Part shown: one piece after another, positions 21,731 to 28,534 of the stretch
Numbering within the stretch: the first letter of the stretch is position 1
Layout of the letters: every line of letters begins with the position of its first letter
Virus record (IMG/VR): IMGVR_UViG_3300010158_000006
Span: 1 to 41,189 of that record
Direction: 5' to 3' (one strand)
Source: a virus
Length of the DNA stretch: 41,189 bases
Translations under genes and position numbers: made by a program
The notes under the pieces: model-generated
Seen by the model: the letters and a program-made list of their open reading frames with translations, nothing else
What the model was told of the DNA's origin: nothing
Database searches by the model: none

Positions 21731-22192
21731 TTAATTTACATCAATGATATCAGGGCTTTTATCGCCCTTTAGCATCTTATTGATATCCTCATGACTAATC
21801 CTAAGACGATGCTCTACTACAATTGTTGGAGCATCTTGAAGGGCCATAACTTTGTCTGTCATAATGGCTATGGCAAGAGGCAGTTGTCCTGCTGGAATAT
21901 TTTCGATTTCTGCCAGCAATCTGGTAGACCCTTTGGATACTACCTGAGACAGCAATGAGGCTGTCTGCTTTTTCCATGTTCCTAGGTCAAACTTTCCAGC
22001 ATCCTCTTCATCCTTTTTGATGGCTATAATGGCTGGCCTGCTTACTCCAGTTTCTGCGTTGATGGCTCTTGTTCCTACTCCATCCTGAAGAAGTTCCTTA
22101 ACTTTCTCACGCTTGTCAGCAGGGATTTCCTTACCAGTACAACGGATTGAAGGGTTTGTGCTGAGTCTTTCTGGACTGGATTCGTATTCCAT
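21731..22192 (-). CDS. Helix-turn-helix regulator at the head of the leftward operon
   Basis: 153 residues from ATG 22192; a longer frame from 22228 would run through the promoter region. At about residues 26-60 there is KREKVKELLQDGVGTRAINA, then ETGVSRPAIIAIKK. This is a transposase/Cro-type helix-turn-helix with the recognition helix after ETGVSRPA. The rest is helical (KGSTRLLAEIENIPAGQLPLAIAI), suggesting oligomerisation. It is the first gene leftward from the divergent region and may repress or switch the two early promoters. It is also possible that it is a DNA-binding small terminase-like protein. Confidence 0.7.
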   Translation of the reverse strand: MEYESSPERLSTNPSIRCTGKEIPADKREKVKELLQDGVGTRAINAETGVSRPAIIAIKKDEEDAGKFDLGTWKKQTASLLSQVVSKGSTRLLAEIENIPAGQLPLAIAIMTDKVMALQDAPTIVVEHRLRISHEDINKMLKGDKSPDIIDVN

Positions 22193-22247
22193 GATTCTGC
22201 ATAATACATGTTGACACATGCATTGCAAGTAGCATCTTGCGACTTCT
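22193..22247. promoter_or_regulatory. Divergent early control region
   Basis: The two early operons start only 55 bp apart. Leftward promoter: TTGCAA (22223-22228, palindromic) and TATTAT (complement of 22201-22206) with a 16-base spacer, eight bases before the ATG at 22192. Two perfect inverted repeats lie within it: CATGT/ACATG with a 4-base centre (22207-22220) and GCAAG/CTTGC with a 6-base centre (22225-22240). These are likely operators, perhaps for the HTH protein. The rightward promoter is less clear; CATAAT at 22200-22205 is a candidate -10. Confidence 0.6.
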
Positions 22248-22391
22248 ATGTATGAATTTTTACTCGTTTCAGCCTTTATTTTAATTGCTCTATTTGGGGT
22301 TATAAATTTCCTTGCATTTATTTTATTTGTTCTTGGTTTTGGAGATAAGGCTATTGCTTATCGCAAGAACATTCGCCGCTTTAAACTATGA
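22248..22391 (+). CDS. 47-residue early membrane peptide
   Basis: ATG at 22248, stop TGA at 22389-22391, which overlaps the endonuclease VII ATG as ATGA. The product starts MYEFLLVSAFILIALFG and stays hydrophobic to about residue 33 (INFLAFILFVLGFG). It ends with a basic tail (AIAYRKNIRRFKL), so the C-terminus should be cytoplasmic. As the first rightward early gene, it may act at the membrane right after infection, for example in superinfection exclusion or host takeover. Function is not known. The ATGA joint supports real translation. Confidence 0.75.
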   Translation: MYEFLLVSAFILIALFGVINFLAFILFVLGFGDKAIAYRKNIRRFKL

Positions 22392-22759
22392 GATTAAAGC
22401 CTAAAGATATTCCAGCATTCAGAGACCAGCAGGCTCAGGTTCAGGGTGGCAGATGCTGGCTCTGTGATATTAATCTGGATACGGTTGTAGCCTGCCTTGA
22501 CCATGACCACAGTTCTGGACGCATCCGTGGGGTGCTATGCCAGAATTGCAATGGCATTGAGGGTAAGATACACAATCTGGCTCGTAGGGCTTCCAGAGGC
22601 AAATCTGTTGGCTTTTACATCACTGCTGTTCTTCGGTACTGGGAGCATCACAGCATGTATCCAAAGGATGAGGTTCACCCTACCCATAAAACTGCTGACG
22701 AGAAGCGTATAAAGCGGAACAAACAGGCCCGAAAAAGAAGGCTTAAGAAATCCGCTTGA
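22388..22759 (+). CDS. Recombination endonuclease VII-like HNH nuclease
   Basis: 123 residues, ATG at 22388. Zinc-binding C23-x2-C26 and C51-x2-C54 bracket the D38-H39-D40-H41 active site. The context LDHDHSSGRIRGVLCQNCN is diagnostic of the endonuclease VII family. Such enzymes resolve Holliday junctions and branched DNA before packaging. The C-terminal 25 residues are very basic (KRIKRNKQARKRRLKKSA) and probably bind DNA. It is translationally coupled to the 47-residue membrane peptide. Confidence 0.92.
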   Translation: MRLKPKDIPAFRDQQAQVQGGRCWLCDINLDTVVACLDHDHSSGRIRGVLCQNCNGIEGKIHNLARRASRGKSVGFYITAVLRYWEHHSMYPKDEVHPTHKTADEKRIKRNKQARKRRLKKSA

Positions 22760-22783
22760 CACCTTGTGATACATTGGTATCAC
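22756..22783 (+). promoter_or_regulatory. Candidate operator and internal promoter
   Basis: TTGACA at 22756-22761 and TATCAC at 22778-22783 are 16 bases apart. Between and over the second is the perfect palindrome GTGATAC-ATTG-GTATCAC (22766-22783). TTGACA overlaps the end of the endonuclease gene. The palindrome could be an operator controlling a promoter for the recombination-replication genes, or an RNA hairpin near the exonuclease start. It occurs just before ATG 22793. Confidence 0.5.
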
Positions 22784-22792
22784 TGCTGGTCT

Positions 22793-23599
22793 ATGACTAA
22801 TCCAACCACTCCGTCCTACCCTGCGTCATTCGCAGGAATGAAGGACGCTGACTACCGCAACGCTCAGGGTCTGAGCAAATCCATGCTCACGCATTTCATG
22901 CGTTCTCCTGCTCATTACCAGCAGGCCATTAAGACACCTATGGAGCCTACCAAGGCTATGAACTTTGGAACTGCGTTTCATGCTGAGATGCTCATGCATC
23001 ATCCTGAATCTTTTTATGCTATCCAGCCAGAAGCGGATGGTCGCACTAAAGAGGGTAAGGCCATTAAGGAAAAATTTGCTTTGGAGAATGAAGGCAAGAC
23101 AATTATCAGTCAGGATGAAGGCGAGATGATTAAAGGCATGCGTGATTCTATCATGGAACACAGTCTTGCATCTAGCATTATTGAAAATCGTGGACTGTCT
23201 GAGTTTTCCATGTTTGCTAAATTAAACATCACAGGTTCTGATATTCTTTTGAAAGGAAGGTTTGATGCTTTCAATGAAGATACTGGAATCATCATGGACA
23301 TAAAAACATGTGAAGATGCTTCACCTGCTGGATTTAAAAAGGCTATCATGAATTATAAATATGATATTCAAGATGTGCATTATACTTGGTTAGCAAAGCA
23401 GTTGTATAAGGTTCATAACTTCTTCTTTATTGCTGTAGAAAAAACTCCTCCATATGCTGTTGGTGTTTACGAAATTGGAAATGGAATGCGTAGGTATGCA
23501 GAAGAAGAATGGACTAATAAGATGTTCCAGTTCTCTGAATGTACGCAGAATAATATCTGGCCTGCATACAGCCAAGATTCTTACATCATAGAAGCATGA
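22793..23599 (+). CDS. RecE-like PD-(D/E)XK exonuclease (DUF3799-like)
   Basis: 268 residues from ATG 22793; a GTG at 22766 inside the palindrome would add nine. The family pattern is complete. LSKSMLTHFMRSPAHY lies at about 27-42 and FGTAFHAEML at 58-66. Then come GRFD at 155-158, DIKT at 169-172 (catalytic D and K), and Y190/Q193/Y197 of the QxxxY-type motif. Such nucleases chew 5' ends to give 3' single strands for an annealing protein, here the ERF protein at 25254-26012. Together they form a phage recombination pair. The stop overlaps the replication gene's start as ATGA. Confidence 0.88.
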   Translation: MTNPTTPSYPASFAGMKDADYRNAQGLSKSMLTHFMRSPAHYQQAIKTPMEPTKAMNFGTAFHAEMLMHHPESFYAIQPEADGRTKEGKAIKEKFALENEGKTIISQDEGEMIKGMRDSIMEHSLASSIIENRGLSEFSMFAKLNITGSDILLKGRFDAFNEDTGIIMDIKTCEDASPAGFKKAIMNYKYDIQDVHYTWLAKQLYKVHNFFFIAVEKTPPYAVGVYEIGNGMRRYAEEEWTNKMFQFSECTQNNIWPAYSQDSYIIEA

Positions 23600-24255
23600 G
23601 CGAGCCTAAGTTCACAGGAGTCTGGATTCCTACGCTTGTGTTCAAGAACCAGAATCTCAGCATCACCGCAAAGGTGGTGTTTGGGGTTCTGGAGGGCTTG
23701 GATAATGAGTCTGGGTGCTTTGCCTCAAACTCCTACCTATCTGCCCACCTTGGCCTACAGGAGCGTCAGATTCGCAATGTCCTTAAGGAGTTGGAGGATG
23801 AGAATTTGATAGTCAGAGAAGAAATCAATGGACATCGTACCATTAGAACCATCATTAACATTTCTTTAGTGGAGGCAAAAAATTGCCTACCCCCTAGGCA
23901 AAAAATTGCCGCAGGGGGCGGCAAAAAATTGCCTACATATAACAAAGTAGATAATAAAGATGATAAAGATACAGGTACTAACGCACCTTGGGTAAGTCCT
24001 CTTCCATTTGAATCTGAAGCATTTAGCAAGGTTTGGCAGTCATGGATTGATTACCGAAAGCAATGCAAGAAGCCAATTAAGCCAGCGACTATATCTGCAC
24101 AATGGGAGGAATTTAAGAAATGGGGAGAGGACAAATCAATCTTTGCAATTCAACAAAGTATATTGAATGGTTGGTTTGGAATCTTTGAACCAAAGAAGAA
24201 CATTGGTAATTTTAAAGCAAAACCTTTAACCGCTGAAGACCACAATGAGTTCTGA
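23596..24255 (+). CDS. Replication initiator with winged-helix domain (lambda O-like organisation)
   Basis: 219 residues, ATG at 23596. A winged helix at about residues 18-90 has SITAKVVFGVLEGLDNESG, then SYLSAHLGLQERQIRNVLKE, and a wing. A linker at about 93-130 is encoded by three iterons and an A/T-rich stretch. The C-terminal part (FSKVWQSWIDYRKQCKKPIK, then QQSILNGWFGIFEPKK) resembles the C-terminal module of DnaT/lambda O-type replication proteins, which contact the helicase loader. It is followed by a DnaC-like gene, overlapping by 11 bases. It probably binds its own coding sequence to start theta replication. Sequence similarity to O itself is not claimed. Confidence 0.85.
   Translation: MSEPKFTGVWIPTLVFKNQNLSITAKVVFGVLEGLDNESGCFASNSYLSAHLGLQERQIRNVLKELEDENLIVREEINGHRTIRTIINISLVEAKNCLPPRQKIAAGGGKKLPTYNKVDNKDDKDTGTNAPWVSPLPFESEAFSKVWQSWIDYRKQCKKPIKPATISAQWEEFKKWGEDKSIFAIQQSILNGWFGIFEPKKNIGNFKAKPLTAEDHNEF
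23874..23976 (+). other. Replication origin: three iterons and an A/T-rich element inside the initiator gene
   Basis: GGCAAAAAATTGCC occurs at 23874-23887, 23897-23910 and 23920-23933, exactly 23 bp apart. Each copy is an inverted repeat (GGCAA, AAAA, TTGCC). The two 9-base spacers carry CCCCCTA and CAGGGGG, which are complementary in their C5/G5 parts, so a larger inverted repeat surrounds the middle copy. Immediately downstream, 23934-23976 is strongly A/T-rich (ACATATAACAAAG, then AATAAAGATGATAAAG). Lambda ori has the same plan, with iterons followed by an A/T-rich unwinding region inside gene O. Confidence 0.85.
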
Positions 24256-24943
24256 CCTAGCATGCCATTGTGGACGAAGAGGTGCATTATTTGCAAAGGA
24301 TGACGGTAGCAATACTCTTGTGCGTTATCATCATTGCAGGGAGCATATGGACTCAGAGCGTGTTAAGTCTTCAGGATTAATTGACCCAGTATTTCCTCCA
24401 TCTATGCCAAAGATTTTCTTAGATACTGATGTATCAAGACTTCATAACAAAATATCTGCTGTTCTTGATTGGAAGCCTGAAGGAGATATTTGTGGATTGC
24501 TCATGCATGGAACTACTGGAGTTGGAAAGACAAGAGGTATTTGGGAAGTTGTACGCAGGCTGTGGGTTGACGAGGCTCGTAAGGATAAACAACTTCAGTA
24601 TATGTTTCTTACTATGCGTAAGTTTGAAGGAATGATTGAGCAGTCATTTGATGAGCGTAATCATAGCAAGATGATTGATAATGTCATTGAAGCAAAAGTT
24701 CTTGTGTTTGATGATTTTGGAAAAGAGAGACTTACTCAGCGTATGGCATCTGACCTTTTTAGTATTATTGACGAAAGAAGTATTAACAAGCGTTGCACTA
24801 TTATAAGCACGAATTTCAATGGCTCTAGTCTTCTCGAAAGGTTTGACCCTAGAGACAAAGAGACTGGTGTAGCCATTATCAGGCGTTTTAAAGATTATTA
24901 TAAAATAGTTGGTATGGGGCTTGACAATGCTCCAAAGACCTAA
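24245..24943 (+). CDS. DnaC-like helicase loader ATPase
   Basis: 232 residues, ATG at 24245. Walker A GTTGVGKT at residues 89-96 and Walker B VLVFDDFGKE at 152-161 follow the DnaC/IstB pattern. The sensor-like IISTN follows at about 182, and a C-terminal arginine-rich segment ends the ATPase (AIIRRFKDYYKI). The N-terminus has CHC and HHC cysteine/histidine pairs at residues 7-9 and 29-31, probably a zinc site, as in some DnaC proteins. It would load host DnaB at the iteron origin, in concert with the initiator upstream. No phage helicase is seen, which fits. Confidence 0.9.
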   Translation: MSSDLACHCGRRGALFAKDDGSNTLVRYHHCREHMDSERVKSSGLIDPVFPPSMPKIFLDTDVSRLHNKISAVLDWKPEGDICGLLMHGTTGVGKTRGIWEVVRRLWVDEARKDKQLQYMFLTMRKFEGMIEQSFDERNHSKMIDNVIEAKVLVFDDFGKERLTQRMASDLFSIIDERSINKRCTIISTNFNGSSLLERFDPRDKETGVAIIRRFKDYYKIVGMGLDNAPKT

Positions 24944-24983
24944 ATATTCCACCCCGCAAGTCGTGGTTGTCATGCATAGAAAA

Positions 24984-25019
24984 GGGGGGTTGGCTTAAGA
25001 AACCAATCCCCCTCCTTTT
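24984..25019 (+). terminator. Terminator after the replication genes
   Basis: Stem GGGGGGTTGG with CCAATCCCCC (one G-T wobble, correct for plus-strand RNA), loop CTTAAGAAA, then TCCTTTT. It stands 40 bases after the helicase loader stop. An A-run on the other side could let it act weakly in reverse. It separates the replication genes from the RHH/ERF part, which probably has its own promoter with TTGACA at 25024-25029 and no clear -10. Confidence 0.75.
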
Positions 25020-25061
25020 ACAATTGACAGTAATACGATTTTCTTTTTCCTCCAGTTTCCA

Positions 25062-25226
25062 ATGAAAACTAAAAAACCACATATCGCCAAGAATTCCGAG
25101 TTCATGCTTACGGTACGCATGAGCAAAGACATGTTTAATTCCGTAACTAAGAAAGCCAGCAGGCTATCAATTACACGCTCAGACTTTGTTAGAAATACTT
25201 TGAAGTCTGCTATTGACTCCAAGTAA
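25062..25226 (+). CDS. Ribbon-helix-helix (Arc/CopG-like) regulator
   Basis: 54 residues, ATG at 25062, stop TAA at 25224-25226. Basic N-terminus (MKTKKPHIAKNSEFM), then a strand LTVRMSKDM and two helices ending SDFVRNTLKSAIDSK. This is the Arc/CopG layout, with the strand contacting the DNA and the helices making a dimer. It follows the terminator and precedes the ERF gene. It may control the recombination genes or an early promoter. No operator can be assigned to it. Confidence 0.7.
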   Translation: MKTKKPHIAKNSEFMLTVRMSKDMFNSVTKKASRLSITRSDFVRNTLKSAIDSK

Positions 25227-25253
25227 GACATGAGCATTCTTTCCTATATACCA

Positions 25254-26012
25254 ATGAGTAACAACTACGAAAATACCAATGAAAACAAGGTCGAACTCTA
25301 TATCGCCCTTGTCAAAGCAATCTCTGAAACTAAGGACATTGTTGCTGATGCAACCAATCCTTTTCACAAAAATAAATACGCAACGCTGTCTGCCCACCTG
25401 TCGGCACTCAAGCCAGTATTCTCTAAGCATGGTCTGGCTATTCTTCAGTTTCCTATTGGCAATGCTGACTGCGTTGGTGTACGCACCATCATCATTCACA
25501 TCAGCGGACAAAGTATTGAAGCGGATGCTTGTATTCCTGCTGAGAAGGGAATGACTGGTCAAAATGCTGGTGCATTGGTATCCTATCTTCGCAGGTACGC
25601 AATCGCTGGTGTCTGCGGTGTCGCTACAGACGATGATGATGCAGAGACTGACCGTGTAGCCAAGTCATCGTACAAGCCAGCCGCTACGGTAACGCTAGGC
25701 ACTACTAAGGCCAGCAAGTATATTCCTAATCCTAATGCAGAATCTGCTGTACATTCCAAAGGTTCAAGTTCAGCAGTAGCACCATTTGGTGATTCAAAAG
25801 GTGTTCCTTTATCTTCTCTTCCTCGTCAGTCTGATGACCGTAGCAAGAAGTGTGCTGACTTGAACTACTGGGCTAATGTTTGGGAGCCTCGTCCTTTTGG
25901 TGACACTGGAAAAGTTTCAGCAAAAGACCAGCAGACCAAAGCAGAGGCTGTCCGTCTTTGGAATCAAGATGCGGTTCCTGCACAGGAAACCATTGATGAA
26001 GTTCCGTTCTAA
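25254..26012 (+). CDS. ERF-family single-strand annealing protein
   Basis: 252 residues from ATG 25254; ATG 25230 would add eight. The ERF signature is clear. KYATLSAHLSALKPVFSKHG lies at about residues 42-60, with a glycine turn (GADCVGV-like NADCVGVRT) next. GALVSYLRRYAIAGVCG follows at about 106-122, and then the acidic ATDDDDAE. The C-terminal 110 residues are low-complexity and polar, ending IDEVPF, an acidic/hydrophobic tail resembling single-strand-binding-protein tails. It anneals complementary strands, pairing with the RecE-like nuclease. Its gene is the first long one after the terminator. Confidence 0.88.
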   Translation: MSNNYENTNENKVELYIALVKAISETKDIVADATNPFHKNKYATLSAHLSALKPVFSKHGLAILQFPIGNADCVGVRTIIIHISGQSIEADACIPAEKGMTGQNAGALVSYLRRYAIAGVCGVATDDDDAETDRVAKSSYKPAATVTLGTTKASKYIPNPNAESAVHSKGSSSAVAPFGDSKGVPLSSLPRQSDDRSKKCADLNYWANVWEPRPFGDTGKVSAKDQQTKAEAVRLWNQDAVPAQETIDEVPF

Positions 26013-26031
26013 TCTCTAACCACATATAACC

Positions 26032-26232
26032 ATGGAAGCAAACTACTACAAATATCCTGCCAGCGAATACATCATCATGAAAGATGGTTCAGTCGCTCGC
26101 ATCCTAAAGCCTACTTATCTTGGCAATCAGACTTATTATAATCTTATTCTTGATGGCAAGAACAAGCGTATAAATAAGGAACTTCTGATGAAGCCTTTTG
26201 AACAGACTTCTGTTGATGGAACACAGCCTTAA
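26032..26232 (+). CDS. Small hypothetical protein
   Basis: 66 residues, ATG at 26032, 19 bases after the ERF stop. The product starts MEANYYKYPASEYII and has a beta-rich middle (VARILKPTYLGNQTYYNLIL) with a basic end (KNKRINKELLMK). No family. Its reading frame overlaps the next gene by 17 bases. Confidence 0.68.
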   Translation: MEANYYKYPASEYIIMKDGSVARILKPTYLGNQTYYNLILDGKNKRINKELLMKPFEQTSVDGTQP

Positions 26233-26626
26233 TTACTATCATCCTAAGTCAAAAGGGATAACAGCACTTAAGTACGCAGTAAAGAAAACCAAGAACCGTA
26301 AGAATGCTGATAGCGTAACCATAACAATGGAACAAGCAAAACAGATTATCGAACAGTCCAAAGGATTTCATCCTGTAAACGGAATGTACACTCTTGACTC
26401 TAACTCAGTCAAGGGTGCGGCTGTTATACTTTCACTTAGTGCCAATGAATTGATTCAAAGATTGAATTGCAATATTCCTTCTAAGATTATGAATGATTTA
26501 GCACAGGCTAAAAATCAAATTAATGAATTAAAACATGCTGGAAATCTTCTTGTAATTGCTGGAAAAGATATGAATACAACTGATATTTATAGATGGCAGG
26601 AAGCAATAAAATCTTATCATGAGTAA
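26216..26626 (+). CDS. Hypothetical protein with basic N-terminus
   Basis: 136 residues from ATG 26216; the open frame has a TTG at 26198. A basic N-terminus (HPKSKGITALKYAVKKTKNRK) is followed by a polar helical middle (TITMEQAKQIIEQS) and a helix-rich end (LAQAKNQINELKHAGN, then DIYRWQEAIKSYHE). Possibly a nucleic-acid-binding protein. Base composition is A/T-rich, like its neighbour downstream. Function unknown. Confidence 0.65.
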   Translation: MEHSLNYYHPKSKGITALKYAVKKTKNRKNADSVTITMEQAKQIIEQSKGFHPVNGMYTLDSNSVKGAAVILSLSANELIQRLNCNIPSKIMNDLAQAKNQINELKHAGNLLVIAGKDMNTTDIYRWQEAIKSYHE

Positions 26627-26933
26627 ACTTCTTGAAGCATATAGGATTGCATTAACAGAAAATCTAACTGCTAGACAGGCATCAATTAGATTCAATGTTA
26701 AAATGTACTCTATTGCTAAATGTAAAAACAGATACTCACTTCCTAAACTTAGGAGTCACTGGGATTTTTTAATTGAAGAACAAATGGATAAAATGACTAA
26801 TGCTCAATTAATTAAATATGGCGAAGTTCTTTCATTAGATAAGAATTCTCCTAAATATAGAAATGGGTCATTCAGATTTGTTCGTGAACATCGTGTATAT
26901 AATATTTTAATGAAAAAAAGAAAACTTAAATGA
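26619..26933 (+). CDS. Small putative DNA-binding protein
   Basis: 104 residues, ATG at 26619, overlapping the upstream gene by eight bases. The N-terminal EAYRIALTENLTARQASIRF, then NVKMYSIAKCKNRY, resembles a helix-turn-helix of the resolvase type (LTARQAS is the turn). The C-terminus is basic (VYNILMKKRKLK). A DNA-binding role is likely, the target unknown. It is coupled by ATGA to the next gene. Confidence 0.65.
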   Translation: MSKLLEAYRIALTENLTARQASIRFNVKMYSIAKCKNRYSLPKLRSHWDFLIEEQMDKMTNAQLIKYGEVLSLDKNSPKYRNGSFRFVREHRVYNILMKKRKLK

Positions 26934-27268
26934 GCGAACAAGTCCGCAGGAAACTCAAGGTGGCAATGCAGGAAAACGCCCGCCTCAAGGTTGAAATTGA
27001 ACGGCTGACCTTCGACCCTTTGACCTATTTAGACGACCAAGGCGAATGGATGCCGAGGCATACGCACCTTGCCGCCGTGGAACGCCTCAAGGCCGAACTG
27101 ACTGATTTAAAGTCTACGGCTGACAAATCTAAAGCCGAGGTCGAGCGTCTGACGGAAGCGGGGGATGCGATGGCTTCCTCTATTCAATTTAATGAGGAGA
27201 TGGCCCAAGATTACAACGGCCCGACCATCGTTCACCAATCCGTCCAAGCGTGGCAAGCCGCCAAGTAG
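26930..27268 (+). CDS. Coiled-coil protein, first of a duplicated pair
   Basis: 112 residues, ATG at 26930. A charged coiled coil runs through most of the protein (VRRKLKVAMQENARLKVEIE, then LKAELTDLKSTADKSKAE). The segment from LTDLKSTADKSKAEVERLTE to EAGDAM is nearly identical to the next gene. The C-terminus reads YNGPTIVHQSVQAWQAAK. Composition jumps to GC-rich here relative to the A/T-rich gene just before. Function unknown; a structural or scaffold-like early protein is possible. Confidence 0.7.
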   Translation: MSEQVRRKLKVAMQENARLKVEIERLTFDPLTYLDDQGEWMPRHTHLAAVERLKAELTDLKSTADKSKAEVERLTEAGDAMASSIQFNEEMAQDYNGPTIVHQSVQAWQAAK

Positions 27269-27475
27269 GGCAAACATCCGTGAGCCTCTATCCATATAAT
27301 GCAGGAAATATGACTATGACCATACCTATCGCCAAGTTTGCTGACCTTCACGATAAAATCAAAAGCAGAGATGCCGAGAACGCCCGCCTAAAGTCCGAAC
27401 TGACTGATTTAAAGTCTACGGCTGACAAATCTAAGGCCGATGTTGAACGGCTGACGGAAGCGGGTGATGCAATGG
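27093..27475 (+). repeat. 81-bp direct repeat pair shared by two coiled-coil genes
   Basis: 27093-27173 and 27395-27475 are 81-bp near-identical copies. They start CCGAACTGACTGATTTAAAG and end GATG(C)(G/A)ATGG, with only a handful of differences, mostly at codon third positions. The units encode LTDLKSTADKSKAxVERLTE and EAGDAM. Sequence outside the repeat differs between the two genes, so a partial duplication followed by divergence or recombination is likely. Confidence 0.85.
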
Positions 27476-27555
27476 TTGAAGAACTAAATGGTAGATATTT
27501 TGGAAAACAACTCATCAATGACTGGAACGCCGCCAAGGAGGGCGAAACCAAATGA
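27310..27555 (+). CDS. Coiled-coil protein, second of a duplicated pair
   Basis: 81 residues from ATG 27310, chosen because GCAGGAAAT upstream gives one of the few plausible Shine-Dalgarno matches. A GTG at 27250 would overlap the previous gene. It begins MTMTIPIAKFADLHDKIKS, then the shared coiled coil (NARLKSELTDLKSTADKSK), ending YFGKQLINDWNAAKEG. It is a paralogue of the preceding gene over about 27 residues. Coupled to the metallophosphatase by ATGA. Confidence 0.68.
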   Translation: MTMTIPIAKFADLHDKIKSRDAENARLKSELTDLKSTADKSKADVERLTEAGDAMVEELNGRYFGKQLINDWNAAKEGETK

Positions 27556-28289
27556 GCAAACTAATTAAATTTGTAGCCGTGGGAGACAACCACGGAGATA
27601 TGGTTGACAAGGATGTTGCATCCGAGTTCTACAAATTTCTTAAGTGGTTCGACCCAGACGAAATCATTCACCTAGGGGACAACTGGGACTTCCGCAGTAT
27701 CCGCAGGGGTGCTGGTCGTAAAGAAGAAGACGAATCGCTTGTCGCTGATGTGAAGGCTGGCAAGGATTTTATCAGCCGTGTGCAACCTACTATTTTCTTA
27801 AACGGAAACCACGATGACCGCCTCGACCAAATCATCCACGGCTCTACTAGTGGTATGATGGTGGACTACTGCCACGACCTCAAGAACGACATCCACAACC
27901 ATCTCAAGAAGAATGGCTGTAAGAAGATTTACGATTACCACGCTGAGGATGGCGTACACGCTCTTGGTAAGGTCAAGTTCGTACACGGATATACCTGCGG
28001 AACTCGTGCTGTAGAGGAACACGCTATCCACTACGCAGAGCCTCAAGGTGCTGTTATTATGGGTCACCTTCATTCTATCCAGCAGACCAACGCTAAGAAA
28101 CACGGAGGGGCTGTTGGCTTCTCTGGTGGTTGTCTATGCGTCAAGACGATGGACTATAGTAAGAACCGCCTAGCCACCAGTAAGTGGGGGTCAGGCTGGA
28201 CTTATGGATTTGTCCAAGGGTCGGATTGGAAAGTGTGGCAGGCTCACCGTGTTGGTAAGAAATTCATTTACTCTATCAAGGGACTATGA
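27552..28289 (+). CDS. Metallophosphatase (calcineurin-like phosphoesterase)
   Basis: 245 residues, ATG at 27552. The metal-binding motifs are in order: GDNHGD (about residue 11, with D and H), LGDNWD, NGNHDDR, HG in VKFVHGYT, and GHLH near residue 172. This is the metallophosphoesterase (MPE) superfamily, which includes phage protein phosphatases and Mre11-type nucleases. The substrate (protein, nucleotide or DNA) is not predictable. Coupled by ATGA on both sides and GC-rich compared with the next gene. Confidence 0.9.
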   Translation: MSKLIKFVAVGDNHGDMVDKDVASEFYKFLKWFDPDEIIHLGDNWDFRSIRRGAGRKEEDESLVADVKAGKDFISRVQPTIFLNGNHDDRLDQIIHGSTSGMMVDYCHDLKNDIHNHLKKNGCKKIYDYHAEDGVHALGKVKFVHGYTCGTRAVEEHAIHYAEPQGAVIMGHLHSIQQTNAKKHGGAVGFSGGCLCVKTMDYSKNRLATSKWGSGWTYGFVQGSDWKVWQAHRVGKKFIYSIKGL

Positions 28290-28534
28290 ACAATTCTAAA
28301 CTCAAAAAACTTCAAATGCTTGTCAACAAATGGCAAGTTGAAACTCCAGATAAAAACTTTTATACTGTTCGTCAGTTAGGTAAAATGTGGAATATAAATC
28401 AACGAACTGCTTCAACAAGAATTCAACGCTGTATTGAAGCAGGGTTAATTGAAGTAAAGAATTTTAGAATTAAATCTGGTATGGTTACTAGACCTATTCC
28501 GCATTATAAAATATATGAAGCATCTAGAAAGTAA
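28286..28534 (+). CDS. Winged-helix DNA-binding protein
   Basis: 82 residues, ATG at 28286 overlapping the metallophosphatase stop. The core reads FYTVRQLGKMWNINQRTAST, then RIQRCIEAGLIEVKNF. This is a short winged helix of the GntR/MarR kind. The rest is basic and ends YKIYEASRK. Likely a regulator or replication accessory. Strongly A/T-rich again. Confidence 0.72.
   Translation: MNNSKLKKLQMLVNKWQVETPDKNFYTVRQLGKMWNINQRTASTRIQRCIEAGLIEVKNFRIKSGMVTRPIPHYKIYEASRK

Noticed and set aside
25030-25046. TAATACGATTTTC resembles the first eight bases of the T7 RNA polymerase promoter
   Set aside because: Only the first part matches, no phage RNA polymerase gene is present, and no other copies were seen.
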